A stretch of 35,853 bases of DNA from a virus, in the IMG/VR virus record IMGVR_UViG_3300047300_000133, positions 1 through 35,853 of that record. One strand, 5' to 3'. The notes under the pieces were generated by a model, which worked only from the letters and a program-made list of their open reading frames with translations, made no database searches and was not told the origin of the DNA. The position numbers and the translations under genes were made by a program. Each line of letters starts with the position of its first letter. Positions within the stretch are counted from its first letter, which is position 1. Of this stretch, positions 17,517 to 22,730 are shown in pieces.

Positions 17517-18166
17517 ATCCAACCAGCCCATTGCTTTTAGCGGTAGGCGTTAAAGAACCTGCCAAATGGTTGGATGCGATTGTTGAAACCTGTGTTGAAT
17601 TTGAGATTAACACGCCACAAAGAATTGCAGGATTTTTGGCTCAGACTGCGCATGAATCTGGCGGCTACACAATGCTGTCTGAAAACCTTAACTATCGTGC
17701 TGCGACTCTTGCCGCTTGTTGGCCTAATCGTTTTGCTACGCTTGGCGCGGATAAAAAGCCCATTAAAGAAAACGGCAAATTAGTTCCTACGGCTGTTGCT
17801 AATTCAATCGCAGGAAAGCCTGAATTGATTGCCAATATGGTCTACTCATCTCGAATGGGAAATGGCCCTGCTGAATCAGGTGAAGGATGGAAATATCGTG
17901 GTCGTGGTCTTAAACAGCTAACAGGCAAAGACAATTACACTCGTTGTGGCGCTGCTTTAGGACTTGATTTGATAAACAATCCAGATTTGTTGCTTGAGCC
18001 GATTGCTGCGGCAAGGTCTGCTGGATGGTTTTGGAAAACTAACCATCTTTCAGATTTTGCAGACAAAGGCGATATTCTTGGCATGACCAAGAAAATCAAT
18101 GGTGGCACTATTGGATTGGCAGAGCGACAAGCTAAATATGAAAAATGTTTAGCATCAATCGTCTAG
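17513..18166 (+). CDS. Endolysin, glycoside hydrolase family 19
   Basis: The 217-residue protein matches GH19 chitinase-like endolysins. It has RIAGFLAQTAHESGGY with the presumed catalytic Glu48, followed by ENLNYRAATLAACWPNRF. The second conserved block is YRGRGLKQLTGKDNYTR, with the C-terminal AGWFWKTNHLSDFADKGD and TKKINGG motifs of the family. It cleaves the glycan strand of peptidoglycan. No signal peptide is present, so it depends on the adjacent holin. Its last 12 bases overlap the end of a minus-strand membrane peptide gene, so late and early transcription converge here. Confidence 0.93.
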   Translation: MNPTSPLLLAVGVKEPAKWLDAIVETCVEFEINTPQRIAGFLAQTAHESGGYTMLSENLNYRAATLAACWPNRFATLGADKKPIKENGKLVPTAVANSIAGKPELIANMVYSSRMGNGPAESGEGWKYRGRGLKQLTGKDNYTRCGAALGLDLINNPDLLLEPIAAARSAGWFWKTNHLSDFADKGDILGMTKKINGGTIGLAERQAKYEKCLASIV

Positions 18167-18259
18167 CGCAACCATCATTGACATGACTAGCGCAAACACG
18201 CCTAAATAGACGATAACGCCAAAAATTAAGACGGTAGATATGATGATGAGATTACTCAT
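18155..18259 (-). CDS. 34-residue single-pass membrane peptide
   Basis: On the minus strand an ATG at 18259 is preceded by AGGAG at 8 bases, a strong ribosome site. It encodes 34 residues that are almost wholly hydrophobic (SNLIIISTVLIFGVIVYLGVF and on to VMSMMVALDD). The start overlaps the upstream zinc-finger-like gene by 8 bases (ATGAGTAA), and the stop overlaps the endolysin end. The ribosome site and tight overlaps support a real gene despite its length. It is the last gene of the left operon. Function unknown; a membrane modulator such as a superinfection factor is possible. Confidence 0.62.
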   Translation of the reverse strand: MSNLIIISTVLIFGVIVYLGVFALVMSMMVALDD

Positions 18260-18434
18260 GTTTGTGTCTCCTAGCTTGTTTTAAATCGTTGAAAAACTGA
18301 TTACAAACCTTACACCGCCAGTATCTGATTTCTCGGACCCTAGCGGTGTTTTCTACTCTGTCACGCCATATCTGAGCGTTTCTTAAATCGCCCTGATACG
18401 CTGTCACGCTCTCGATATTGTCTTTCTGGGACAC
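18252..18434 (-). CDS. Small CxxC / HxH zinc-finger-like protein
   Basis: The product is 60 residues from a GTG at 18434, the first possible start after an in-frame stop; an internal GTG would give 51. The C-terminus, YWRCKVCNQFFNDLKQARRHKHE, shortened here to its key residues, has Cys-x2-Cys then His-x-His after 12 residues, close to a C2H2 finger. The ribosome site is weak. It overlaps a 39-residue frame by 74 bases on the same strand, and the two may not both be genes. A DNA- or RNA-binding role is the natural guess. Confidence 0.55.
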   Translation of the reverse strand: MSQKDNIESVTAYQGDLRNAQIWRDRVENTARVREIRYWRCKVCNQFFNDLKQARRHKHE

Positions 18435-18480
18435 TTATTAAATTCCAAGGTTTTTTACTTAGTTTTTTCACTTCTGTCAT
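18361..18480 (-). CDS. Possible 39-residue basic protein in an overlapping frame
   Basis: An ATG at 18480 opens 39 residues (MTEVKKLSKKPWNLISVPER then QYRERDSVSGRFKKRSDMA). Its ending, RDSVSGRFKKR, resembles the basic tails seen on many small phage proteins. It overlaps the upstream gene by 26 bases and the zinc-finger-like gene by 74. The nearest AGGAG is 17 bases away, too far to be convincing. Extending this frame upstream to a GTG at 18615 gives 84 residues that read poorly. Low confidence; it may be a frame shadow. Confidence 0.3.
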   Translation of the reverse strand: MTEVKKLSKKPWNLISVPERQYRERDSVSGRFKKRSDMA

Positions 18481-18628
18481 TGTCTTGGGCCAAGCCACTC
18501 CTAGTACTATGATTGTCTTGAATACGGGCAAATTCTTCATCTTCTTCTGGTGTCCATTTAATGTTGTCATAGTTTGCTGACCATTTTTTATGGTCTGTGG
18601 GTCTTTGGGTGTCACCTTTTCCTGTCAC
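18455..18628 (-). CDS. Small acidic protein (unknown)
   Basis: A GTG at 18628 overlaps the upstream TGA (GTGA), and AGGAG lies 8 bases before it. The 57-residue product has a polar start with TQRPTDHKKW, then KWTPEEDEEFARIQDNH and a charged end, SEKTK. It is highly hydrophilic with no membrane segment. The well-placed ribosome site makes this frame better supported than the alternative one across the same bases. No family is recognised. It belongs to the distal left operon, after the winged-helix gene. Confidence 0.6.
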   Translation of the reverse strand: MTGKGDTQRPTDHKKWSANYDNIKWTPEEDEEFARIQDNHSTRSGLAQDNDRSEKTK

Positions 18629-18927
18629 AGCAGATTCTCCTGAACTGGTTTAAACCGCCATTCACGCTCATTGCGGCCACTGTTTGACTTGACTTCCTTG
18701 CCTGTCAACTCAATCAATCCTAGTTTCTGAAGCTCGTGTAAGCGCCTAGCGACCTGGTTACTCTGAAGCCCTGTGTACTTGGCAATCCCATCCTTACCAA
18801 GTGGTCCGATCTTACTCAAGCAAGCCACGATTAGATCATGGTGTTGCTTACACATATCTTTCACTGAATCAGCAGCCTTAAAACTGGTGATTGCGTCATT
18901 TGCTCTTGCTCTAAAAAATTTAAACAT
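18625..18927 (-). CDS. Winged-helix DNA-binding protein
   Basis: The 100-residue protein carries a winged-helix core: HDLIVACLSKIGPLGKDGIA, then YTGLQSNQVARRLHELQKLGLIEL as the recognition helix, followed by a wing (GKEVKSNSGRNEREWRFKP). The fold resembles MarR-type regulators and the phage replication O/DnaD-type DNA-binding domains. A good AGAGGAA site precedes the ATG. It sits just downstream of the ERF, YqaJ and SSB-like genes. It may control the left operon or help load recombination proteins; the sequence does not decide which. Confidence 0.8.
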   Translation of the reverse strand: MFKFFRARANDAITSFKAADSVKDMCKQHHDLIVACLSKIGPLGKDGIAKYTGLQSNQVARRLHELQKLGLIELTGKEVKSNSGRNEREWRFKPVQENLL

Positions 18928-18954
18928 ATCGGTTCCTCTGCAAGTTTTTGTAAA

Positions 18955-19185
18955 TCAAAATTCCAGATCGTCAAACGCTTCGTCTGTCTTTTTCTTTTCT
19001 TCTCGTGGTGGGAAAAGATACGCCCAACCTTCCCAACCGCCTTCAATTAAGGGCACTTGGTCCAGTTTTAACATTGGTCCTTTTTTAGTGTCAATCACAT
19101 TACCAACATGCTGGTAACGGACTTTTTCTTGCCCGTCCTTCATATAAGTACCTGCGCGGACTTTTACTTCATAGATTACTGCCAT
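18955..19185 (-). CDS. Small SSB-like protein with acidic C-terminal tip
   Basis: The 76-residue protein is predicted beta-rich (YEVKVRAGTYMKDGQEKVRY, HVGNVIDTKKGPMLKLDQV) followed by a charged linker. It ends in DEAFDDLEF. That ending resembles the acidic Asp-rich, Phe-terminated tip of bacterial SSB proteins, which recruits partner enzymes. Genes of this size beside YqaJ and ERF genes are common in phages. The OB fold is not demonstrable by eye, and the length is well below true SSB. The gene overlaps the end of the exonuclease gene by 17 bases, implying coupled expression. Confidence 0.65.
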   Translation of the reverse strand: MAVIYEVKVRAGTYMKDGQEKVRYQHVGNVIDTKKGPMLKLDQVPLIEGGWEGWAYLFPPREEKKKTDEAFDDLEF

Positions 19186-19801
19186 TTTTTTCTTTCAGTT
19201 TGTTAAGTTTATTAATTTTGTTGTCCAGCTCTTTGAGGAATGACACAACTTCTTTCTCCAACATTTGAATGTAATCGTTATCCCGTTGGACGCGCTTTAC
19301 AAACAATTGAAGCTCTTTCGGCAAACGTGGGTCAAAGCTCACAAAATCGCACCACGAACGCTCAGTTACGGCCATTTGCCATTGCATTTGAGTGACGTAT
19401 TTACCTGGCACAGCGCCAGACAAAAGCGTATCAATGTGCGTTGCCGTATTGGGGCACTTGATCTCCACCAATCCATCATCGCCAACAAGCCCGTCAGGTG
19501 ACGCACCAGAGGCTTCAATTGTTGGATGTGTAATCATGGCTACCTCGTCAACCAAAACGTCAGCATAGGCCTCGTATGCGGCTCTGGCCAAAGGTTCTGT
19601 TTCTGTGCCCCACTGCATTGCTGCGTTTGTATAGGATTCAGCCACAGTACCTGTCAGACGTTCGCAAACAAGCTGCGCCATGTAGTTTTCACGGGATGTG
19701 GAATAGCCTGTTTTGGTCTTGGCGATAACGTCAGCAACACGGCTGGCGGTTACTTTGCCAAGGCGCTGTGCAAACCATTCGGGCGAACCTTGTTCAATCA
19801 T
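19169..19801 (-). CDS. YqaJ / lambda-exonuclease family 5'-3' exonuclease
   Basis: The 210-residue protein has the expected motifs in order: QGSPEWFAQRLGKVTAS at the N-terminus, GASPDGLVG (Asp103), LVEIKCP (Glu113, Lys115), and the Gln-rich YVTQMQWQMAV helix. This is the PD-(D/E)xK core of phage-type recombination exonucleases, which resect double-stranded ends to leave 3' overhangs. Paired with the ERF annealase in the same operon it forms a Red-like recombination system. A Lys/Asn-rich C-terminal extension (LDNKINKLNKLKEKNGSNL) is not part of the core. Confidence 0.93.
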   Translation of the reverse strand: MIEQGSPEWFAQRLGKVTASRVADVIAKTKTGYSTSRENYMAQLVCERLTGTVAESYTNAAMQWGTETEPLARAAYEAYADVLVDEVAMITHPTIEASGASPDGLVGDDGLVEIKCPNTATHIDTLLSGAVPGKYVTQMQWQMAVTERSWCDFVSFDPRLPKELQLFVKRVQRDNDYIQMLEKEVVSFLKELDNKINKLNKLKEKNGSNL

Positions 19802-20040
19802 TGTTCCCTCGCTTTCAATAATGCATCGGCATCTTTATATGCTTGTTCTGCAAGAGAATCTAATGACCAATCGTTGTATTTTGCAATTCTTGATTGAAAC
19901 GCCATTCCAGCAAAAACATCTCGCAAATAATCTTTTTTGTCTTGTTCTGTTGGTTTGGTTCTGCTTATATATGCTTCAATAAGCAAACACGCAAAATCTT
20001 GAAAATTTATTTGATCTTGATTGTTATTTAAATCAGTCAT
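19798..20040 (-). CDS. Small conserved recombination-operon protein (unknown)
   Basis: The 80-residue acidic protein contains YLRDVFAGMAFQSRIAKYND, followed by SLDSLAEQAYKDADALLKARE. The pattern (L)RDxFAxxA...LAxxAYxxADAxLxAR is one I recall from many short phage proteins found near ERF genes, with no known activity. It is all-alpha. Start and stop both overlap neighbours by 4 bases. Its end carries one of three copies of an 18-base junction motif. It may be an accessory to the annealing or exonuclease step, judged only from position. Confidence 0.72.
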   Translation of the reverse strand: MTDLNNNQDQINFQDFACLLIEAYISRTKPTEQDKKDYLRDVFAGMAFQSRIAKYNDWSLDSLAEQAYKDADALLKAREQ

Positions 20041-20300
20041 TTCAAACTCGCTTTTCTAACTTGTTCAATAAAATACAAAGCGTTTTCTTTTGCTTCTTTT
20101 CGTGTATCAAACAAATCGCCTTTGTCAGTTGATACTGGTTTTCCAAATACAGTACCGACAAATCCCTCCCATAAACGGCTGTTTCTGACTTGCTTCCATG
20201 ACTTTGTTCCAGCATCTTGTGCTGTTGCTTTGGAATAAAAATCCATCATGTTTTTATTTTCAATATCAGTTACTTTTCTTTTAATAACTTCTACTTTCAT
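20037..20300 (-). CDS. Small basic protein in the recombination operon (unknown)
   Basis: The 87-residue protein is basic, with an N-terminal strand (KVEVIKRKVTDI) and helical remainder (SWKQVRNSRLWEGFVGTVFG, KEAKENALYFIEQVRKASLK). No family is recognised. It lies between ERF and the LRDxFA-type protein with 4-base overlaps on both sides. Its last residues, KASLK, are the same as those of the ERF protein, because the gene junction is duplicated at the DNA level. That hints it entered, or was duplicated into, the operon by recombination at the junction sequence. Confidence 0.68.
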   Translation of the reverse strand: MKVEVIKRKVTDIENKNMMDFYSKATAQDAGTKSWKQVRNSRLWEGFVGTVFGKPVSTDKGDLFDTRKEAKENALYFIEQVRKASLK

Positions 20301-20851
20301 TTCAGACTCGCTTTCTTTTCATCTTTAACTGCAATGATCTTTTTCTGCCAATTAGCATCAGTACCACACGCTTTGTAAGCAGCCTGGTAAGCAGCCTTCA
20401 AAGAATCTTGGTCTGTTGCGTCCTGAATCGCAGCAATGTGATCGGCCATCAGACTTGAATCAACCGTAGTCTTTTCTGGTCGGCTGGCGCGGTTGCCATC
20501 ATCATCTTCTGGAGCAATACCGCAAGCTGCCATCAATGAGTAACGGCGACCGTAGGTAAGCGCAGACGCATAACCTTGCGGGTCTTTCTTGGTTGCAGGA
20601 AAGTGAACAATCCCACATTCAAGCATTTCGCCAGATTCGTGGACAAACACAGTCTCAACCATGATGCCATCGGCGCAATCGTAGTTTTTCTGCAACAGAT
20701 AAATGCCGTTGTTGTTGAGTGCGTCAATCACAGCTTCCACGCAAGCCGACAGATCGGCATAACGTGAACGGAAGTGTGGATTGGTAGAGGTTTTAAGTGC
20801 TGGCCCAAATTCACGTTGAGCGCGAACGAGTGCGGTAGCGATCTGTTTCAT
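20297..20851 (-). CDS. ERF-family single-strand annealing protein
   Basis: The 184-residue protein shows the ERF core. KTSTNPHFRSRYADLSACVEAV comes near the start, and DPQGYASALTYGRRYSLMAACGI is the signature block, followed by the acidic APEDDDGN. ERF proteins form rings that anneal complementary single strands during phage recombination and genome circularisation. With the YqaJ exonuclease it makes a two-component recombinase suited to a circularly permuted genome. A variable Ala/Lys-rich C-terminal tail follows from about residue 130. The ATG overlaps the upstream peptide's stop as ATGA. Confidence 0.92.
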   Translation of the reverse strand: MKQIATALVRAQREFGPALKTSTNPHFRSRYADLSACVEAVIDALNNNGIYLLQKNYDCADGIMVETVFVHESGEMLECGIVHFPATKKDPQGYASALTYGRRYSLMAACGIAPEDDDGNRASRPEKTTVDSSLMADHIAAIQDATDQDSLKAAYQAAYKACGTDANWQKKIIAVKDEKKASLK

Positions 20852-21015
20852 TTCAGCACCCAGAAAACCAAGACAACAGAGATGACAGCCAAGATATAAA
20901 GCACGGTGTCTGCGGGATGCTGTTTGGGAGTTTCAGGCTTCATCACAGGGTCGCCCCATGAATAGAAGGTGGATTCCTCAAGAGTGCGAGGTGTTTGATA
21001 GTACGAGGGTTTCAT
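20848..21015 (-). CDS. 55-residue tail-anchored membrane peptide
   Basis: The first gene of the left operon encodes 55 residues from an ATG at 21015, preceded by AGGAG at 5 bases. The N-terminal 38 residues are polar (PSYYQTPRTLEESTFYSWGD), and a single C-terminal membrane segment follows (VLYILAVISVVLVFWVLK). It lies just downstream of the divergent control region. It looks like a small early membrane protein of the host-takeover or exclusion class. No homologue is recalled. It overlaps the ERF gene by 4 bases. Confidence 0.68.
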   Translation of the reverse strand: MKPSYYQTPRTLEESTFYSWGDPVMKPETPKQHPADTVLYILAVISVVLVFWVLK

Positions 21016-21151
21016 AAAGGCTCCTAAGTTACCGCTTGCGTTGCGCTACGGGATGAATGAACTATAGCAAACTAGACAGCAAAAAACCAACAAACCAAAA
21101 AATATTTTTCCATGTGTTGTATTTTTGTCAATTTATCTATACACTTCAATC
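21016..21151. promoter_or_regulatory. Divergent early control region
   Basis: These 136 bases separate the leftward recombination operon from the rightward Cro-like operon. On the minus strand, TATAGT (21061-21066) with TTGGTT (21085-21090) 18 bases upstream is a plausible promoter. A TTGACA (minus, 21126-21131) lies further upstream with only poor -10 matches. Rightward, TATACA (21138-21143) sits 8 bases before the Cro-like ATG, with no good -35. A perfect 12-bp palindrome, AAAAATATTTTT (21098-21109), lies between them and could be an operator. All sites are inferred by eye. Confidence 0.55.
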
Positions 21152-21319
21152 ATGGACATTCAATCAATTATCAACAAGGTAGGCTCACAGAGTGAGCTTG
21201 CAAGGCTTCTTGGCGTAAGCCGTGGGGCTGTGTGGCTGTGGAAACGTGATGGGATTCCTCAGTCTCGCGTCTGGCAACTCCAGGCACTCCATCCAAAACT
21301 TTTTAAGGAACTGAAATGA
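21152..21319 (+). CDS. Cro / YdaS-like helix-turn-helix regulator
   Basis: From ATG 21152 the product is 55 residues, essentially one HTH domain: IINKVGSQSELARLLGVSRG, then AVWLWKRDGIPQSRVWQLQALHP. This is the Cro/YdaS pattern. No ribosome site precedes the ATG, and a -10-like TATACA ends 8 bases upstream, so the message may be leaderless. It probably binds the adjacent divergent region and represses one or both early promoters. A CI-like partner is not seen anywhere in the genome. The stop overlaps the next gene (ATGA). Confidence 0.85.
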   Translation: MDIQSIINKVGSQSELARLLGVSRGAVWLWKRDGIPQSRVWQLQALHPKLFKELK

Positions 21320-21468
21320 AAAAAGCACTTGCAATCATCCTAGCGACCTTGGCTATCAGCGCCAGCGCACAAATGTCTACCCACACTTATTGGGTCAACG
21401 GCAGGGCTGTCACTTGCACTACATCTTGTTTTGGTAACGGTCAATCTTGCACTACTAACTGCTTCTAA
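21316..21468 (+). CDS. Exported Cys-rich mini-protein
   Basis: The 50-residue product has a clear signal peptide (MKKALAIILATLAISASA, probable cleavage after Ala18). The mature part is about 32 residues with four Cys. The end repeats itself: CTTSCFGNGQS then CTTNCF. The four Cys suggest two disulfides in the periplasm. It overlaps both neighbours (ATGA, TAATG), so it is translated with the Cro-like regulator. I recall similar short Cys peptides beside phage Cro genes but no function. An early superinfection or envelope-stress role is a reasonable guess. Confidence 0.75.
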   Translation: MKKALAIILATLAISASAQMSTHTYWVNGRAVTCTTSCFGNGQSCTTNCF

Positions 21469-21773
21469 TGTCGTATTCAGAAACCGAACTTTCCATCATT
21501 CGTTGGGGTGAAGCTCGTGGCATTGTCCAAAACTCCACTCCAGCGGCCCAGGCGATCAAAACTCAGGAAGAACTTGACGAGTTGATTTACGCTATTCTTC
21601 ACAACGACAGAGCAGCTATGGCAGACGCATACGGCGACATTCTGGTCACTTTGGTGATGGGATGCGCCTGTGCTGACCTTGATTTGTTGACCTGTTTTGA
21701 AGGCGCTTACAACGAGATCAAAGACCGAAAAGGCTATCTCAACAAAGACGGTATTTTTGTGAAAGAAGCGTAA
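21468..21773 (+). CDS. MazG-like nucleotide pyrophosphohydrolase
   Basis: The 101-residue protein has the all-alpha NTP-pyrophosphatase pattern: KTQEELDELIYAI supplies the acidic EExxE-type cluster, DAYGDILVTLV the Asp of the metal site, and AYNEIKDRKGYLNKDG the family's C-terminal block. Phage MazG-like enzymes hydrolyse dNTPs or alarmones and may keep the starving host active. Length fits the single-domain class. It begins on a TAATG overlap with the Cys-rich peptide gene, so it belongs to the same early message. Confidence 0.82.
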   Translation: MSYSETELSIIRWGEARGIVQNSTPAAQAIKTQEELDELIYAILHNDRAAMADAYGDILVTLVMGCACADLDLLTCFEGAYNEIKDRKGYLNKDGIFVKEA

Positions 21774-21826
21774 TGTTTCATTTTCTTGTGATTGTTCTCT
21801 TGATCTTAATTTTTCTCAAGATATAA
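21773..21826 (+). CDS. Possible 17-residue hydrophobic peptide
   Basis: A TAATG overlap with the MazG-like gene opens a 17-residue frame, MFHFLVIVLLILIFLKI, which is almost purely hydrophobic. Such a peptide would be a single membrane helix. The stop-start overlap is the same arrangement used by neighbouring genes. However, the same bases contain the -35 and most of the -10 of a promoter, so the hydrophobic reading could be an accident of A/T-rich DNA. Confidence 0.3.
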   Translation: MFHFLVIVLLILIFLKI

Positions 21827-21827
21827 T
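21800..21827 (+). promoter_or_regulatory. Sigma-70-type promoter for the replication operon
   Basis: TTGATC at 21800-21805 and a consensus TATAAT at 21822-21827 are separated by 16 bases. Transcription would start near 21834, giving a leader of about 95 bases before the DUF1376 gene. The leader can form a 6-bp hairpin (21845-21850 with 21861-21866) and a longer pairing of CTCCCT (21878-21883) with AGGGAG (21906-21911). Confidence 0.65.
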
Positions 21828-21855
21828 GTTCTGAAACACGGCTAGGTCTGAAGTC

Positions 21856-21930
21856 ATGAGCAGACCGAAAAGAGTTACTCCCTCTCCTGCCGCCGTTTCT
21901 TTCTTAGGGAGCTGTAAAAGGCGAGAGTAA
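21856..21930 (+). CDS. Possible 24-residue leader peptide
   Basis: An ATG at 21856 opens a 24-residue basic frame (MSRPKRVTPSPAAVSFLGSC, then KRRE). It ends in a TAATG overlap with the replication-gene start. It lies wholly inside the leader made by the promoter at 21800. Its start codon sits in the loop of the 6-bp leader hairpin. Translation could therefore couple to, or control, the replication gene. The ribosome site is weak, so it is offered as a candidate only. Confidence 0.4.
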   Translation: MSRPKRVTPSPAAVSFLGSCKRRE

Positions 21931-22730
21931 TGCACTATTACCAGTTCAACATTGGTGACTACAAAAGTCACACGGAACATCTTTCCGAGATGGAAGATTT
22001 GACCTATCGGCGTTTGCTTGATTGGTACTATCTTCACGAAATACCTATTCCATTAGATCAAGCGGAAACTGCTAGACAGATTCGTATGCGTTCGCATAGC
22101 GATTGCATAGCGGTCGTATTGCAAGAGTATTTCGAACGCACAGAAAATGGATGGATTCACCATCGTGCTGATCGAGAAATAGCTAAAACAGGCGAGAAGT
22201 CTGCCAAGGCAGCAGCAAGTGCTAAAGCTAGATGGAATAAAGGTTCTGATGCGAACGCATTGCCAACGCAATCCGAAAGCAATGCTACACATAACACAGA
22301 ACACATAACACAAGACACAAAACCCAAAGAGAAGCAGCCTATGGCTTTGAGTAAGCGTTTTGAGGAATTTTGGAGAGTCTATCCAAAGAAAGTCGGCAAG
22401 GATGCGGCTAAAAAGGCTTTTGAAAAACGAAAGCCAGATGAGGTAATGCTTACAAAAATGTGCAATGCAATTCATTTTCAACGTAGGTCTGTGGCTTGGC
22501 AAAAAGATGGCGGTCAATTTATTCCAAACCCTGCAACTTGGTTAAACCAAGGACGTTGGCAAGATGAAGTTTCAACTTTTAGTTTTGATCTAATTCACCA
22601 GACAACGCCAACACCGCCAAACCAAGACGCTGCGTTACGCAAGATTGAGGAAGATGCAAAAAAGGCTGCAAAGCCAAACGCTGAAGTGCAAGCCAAGATC
22701 AATGAGTTGTTAAACAGGAAGGTGGTATGA
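21930..22730 (+). CDS. DUF1376 / replication-initiator-like protein
   Basis: The 266-residue protein has an N-terminal DUF1376 (YdaU-type) domain: YYQFNIGDYKSHTEHLSEME, then LTYRRLLDWYYLHE, the usual signature. A polar linker follows. The C-terminal block FWRVYPKKVGKDAAKKAFEK with FIPNPATWLNQGRW is found on many phage replication O-type proteins. It probably recognises the origin or recruits the host helicase. The TGA stop overlaps the methyltransferase ATG (ATGA). The codon right after this stop, in the same frame, is an ATG that opens the second overlapping ORF. Confidence 0.87.
   Translation: MHYYQFNIGDYKSHTEHLSEMEDLTYRRLLDWYYLHEIPIPLDQAETARQIRMRSHSDCIAVVLQEYFERTENGWIHHRADREIAKTGEKSAKAAASAKARWNKGSDANALPTQSESNATHNTEHITQDTKPKEKQPMALSKRFEEFWRVYPKKVGKDAAKKAFEKRKPDEVMLTKMCNAIHFQRRSVAWQKDGGQFIPNPATWLNQGRWQDEVSTFSFDLIHQTTPTPPNQDAALRKIEEDAKKAAKPNAEVQAKINELLNRKVV

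Noticed and set aside
18361-18615. 84-codon minus-strand frame from a GTG
   Set aside because: Its first half competes with a better frame (18455-18628) that has an AGGAG site at good spacing. Only the last 39 codons read like protein.
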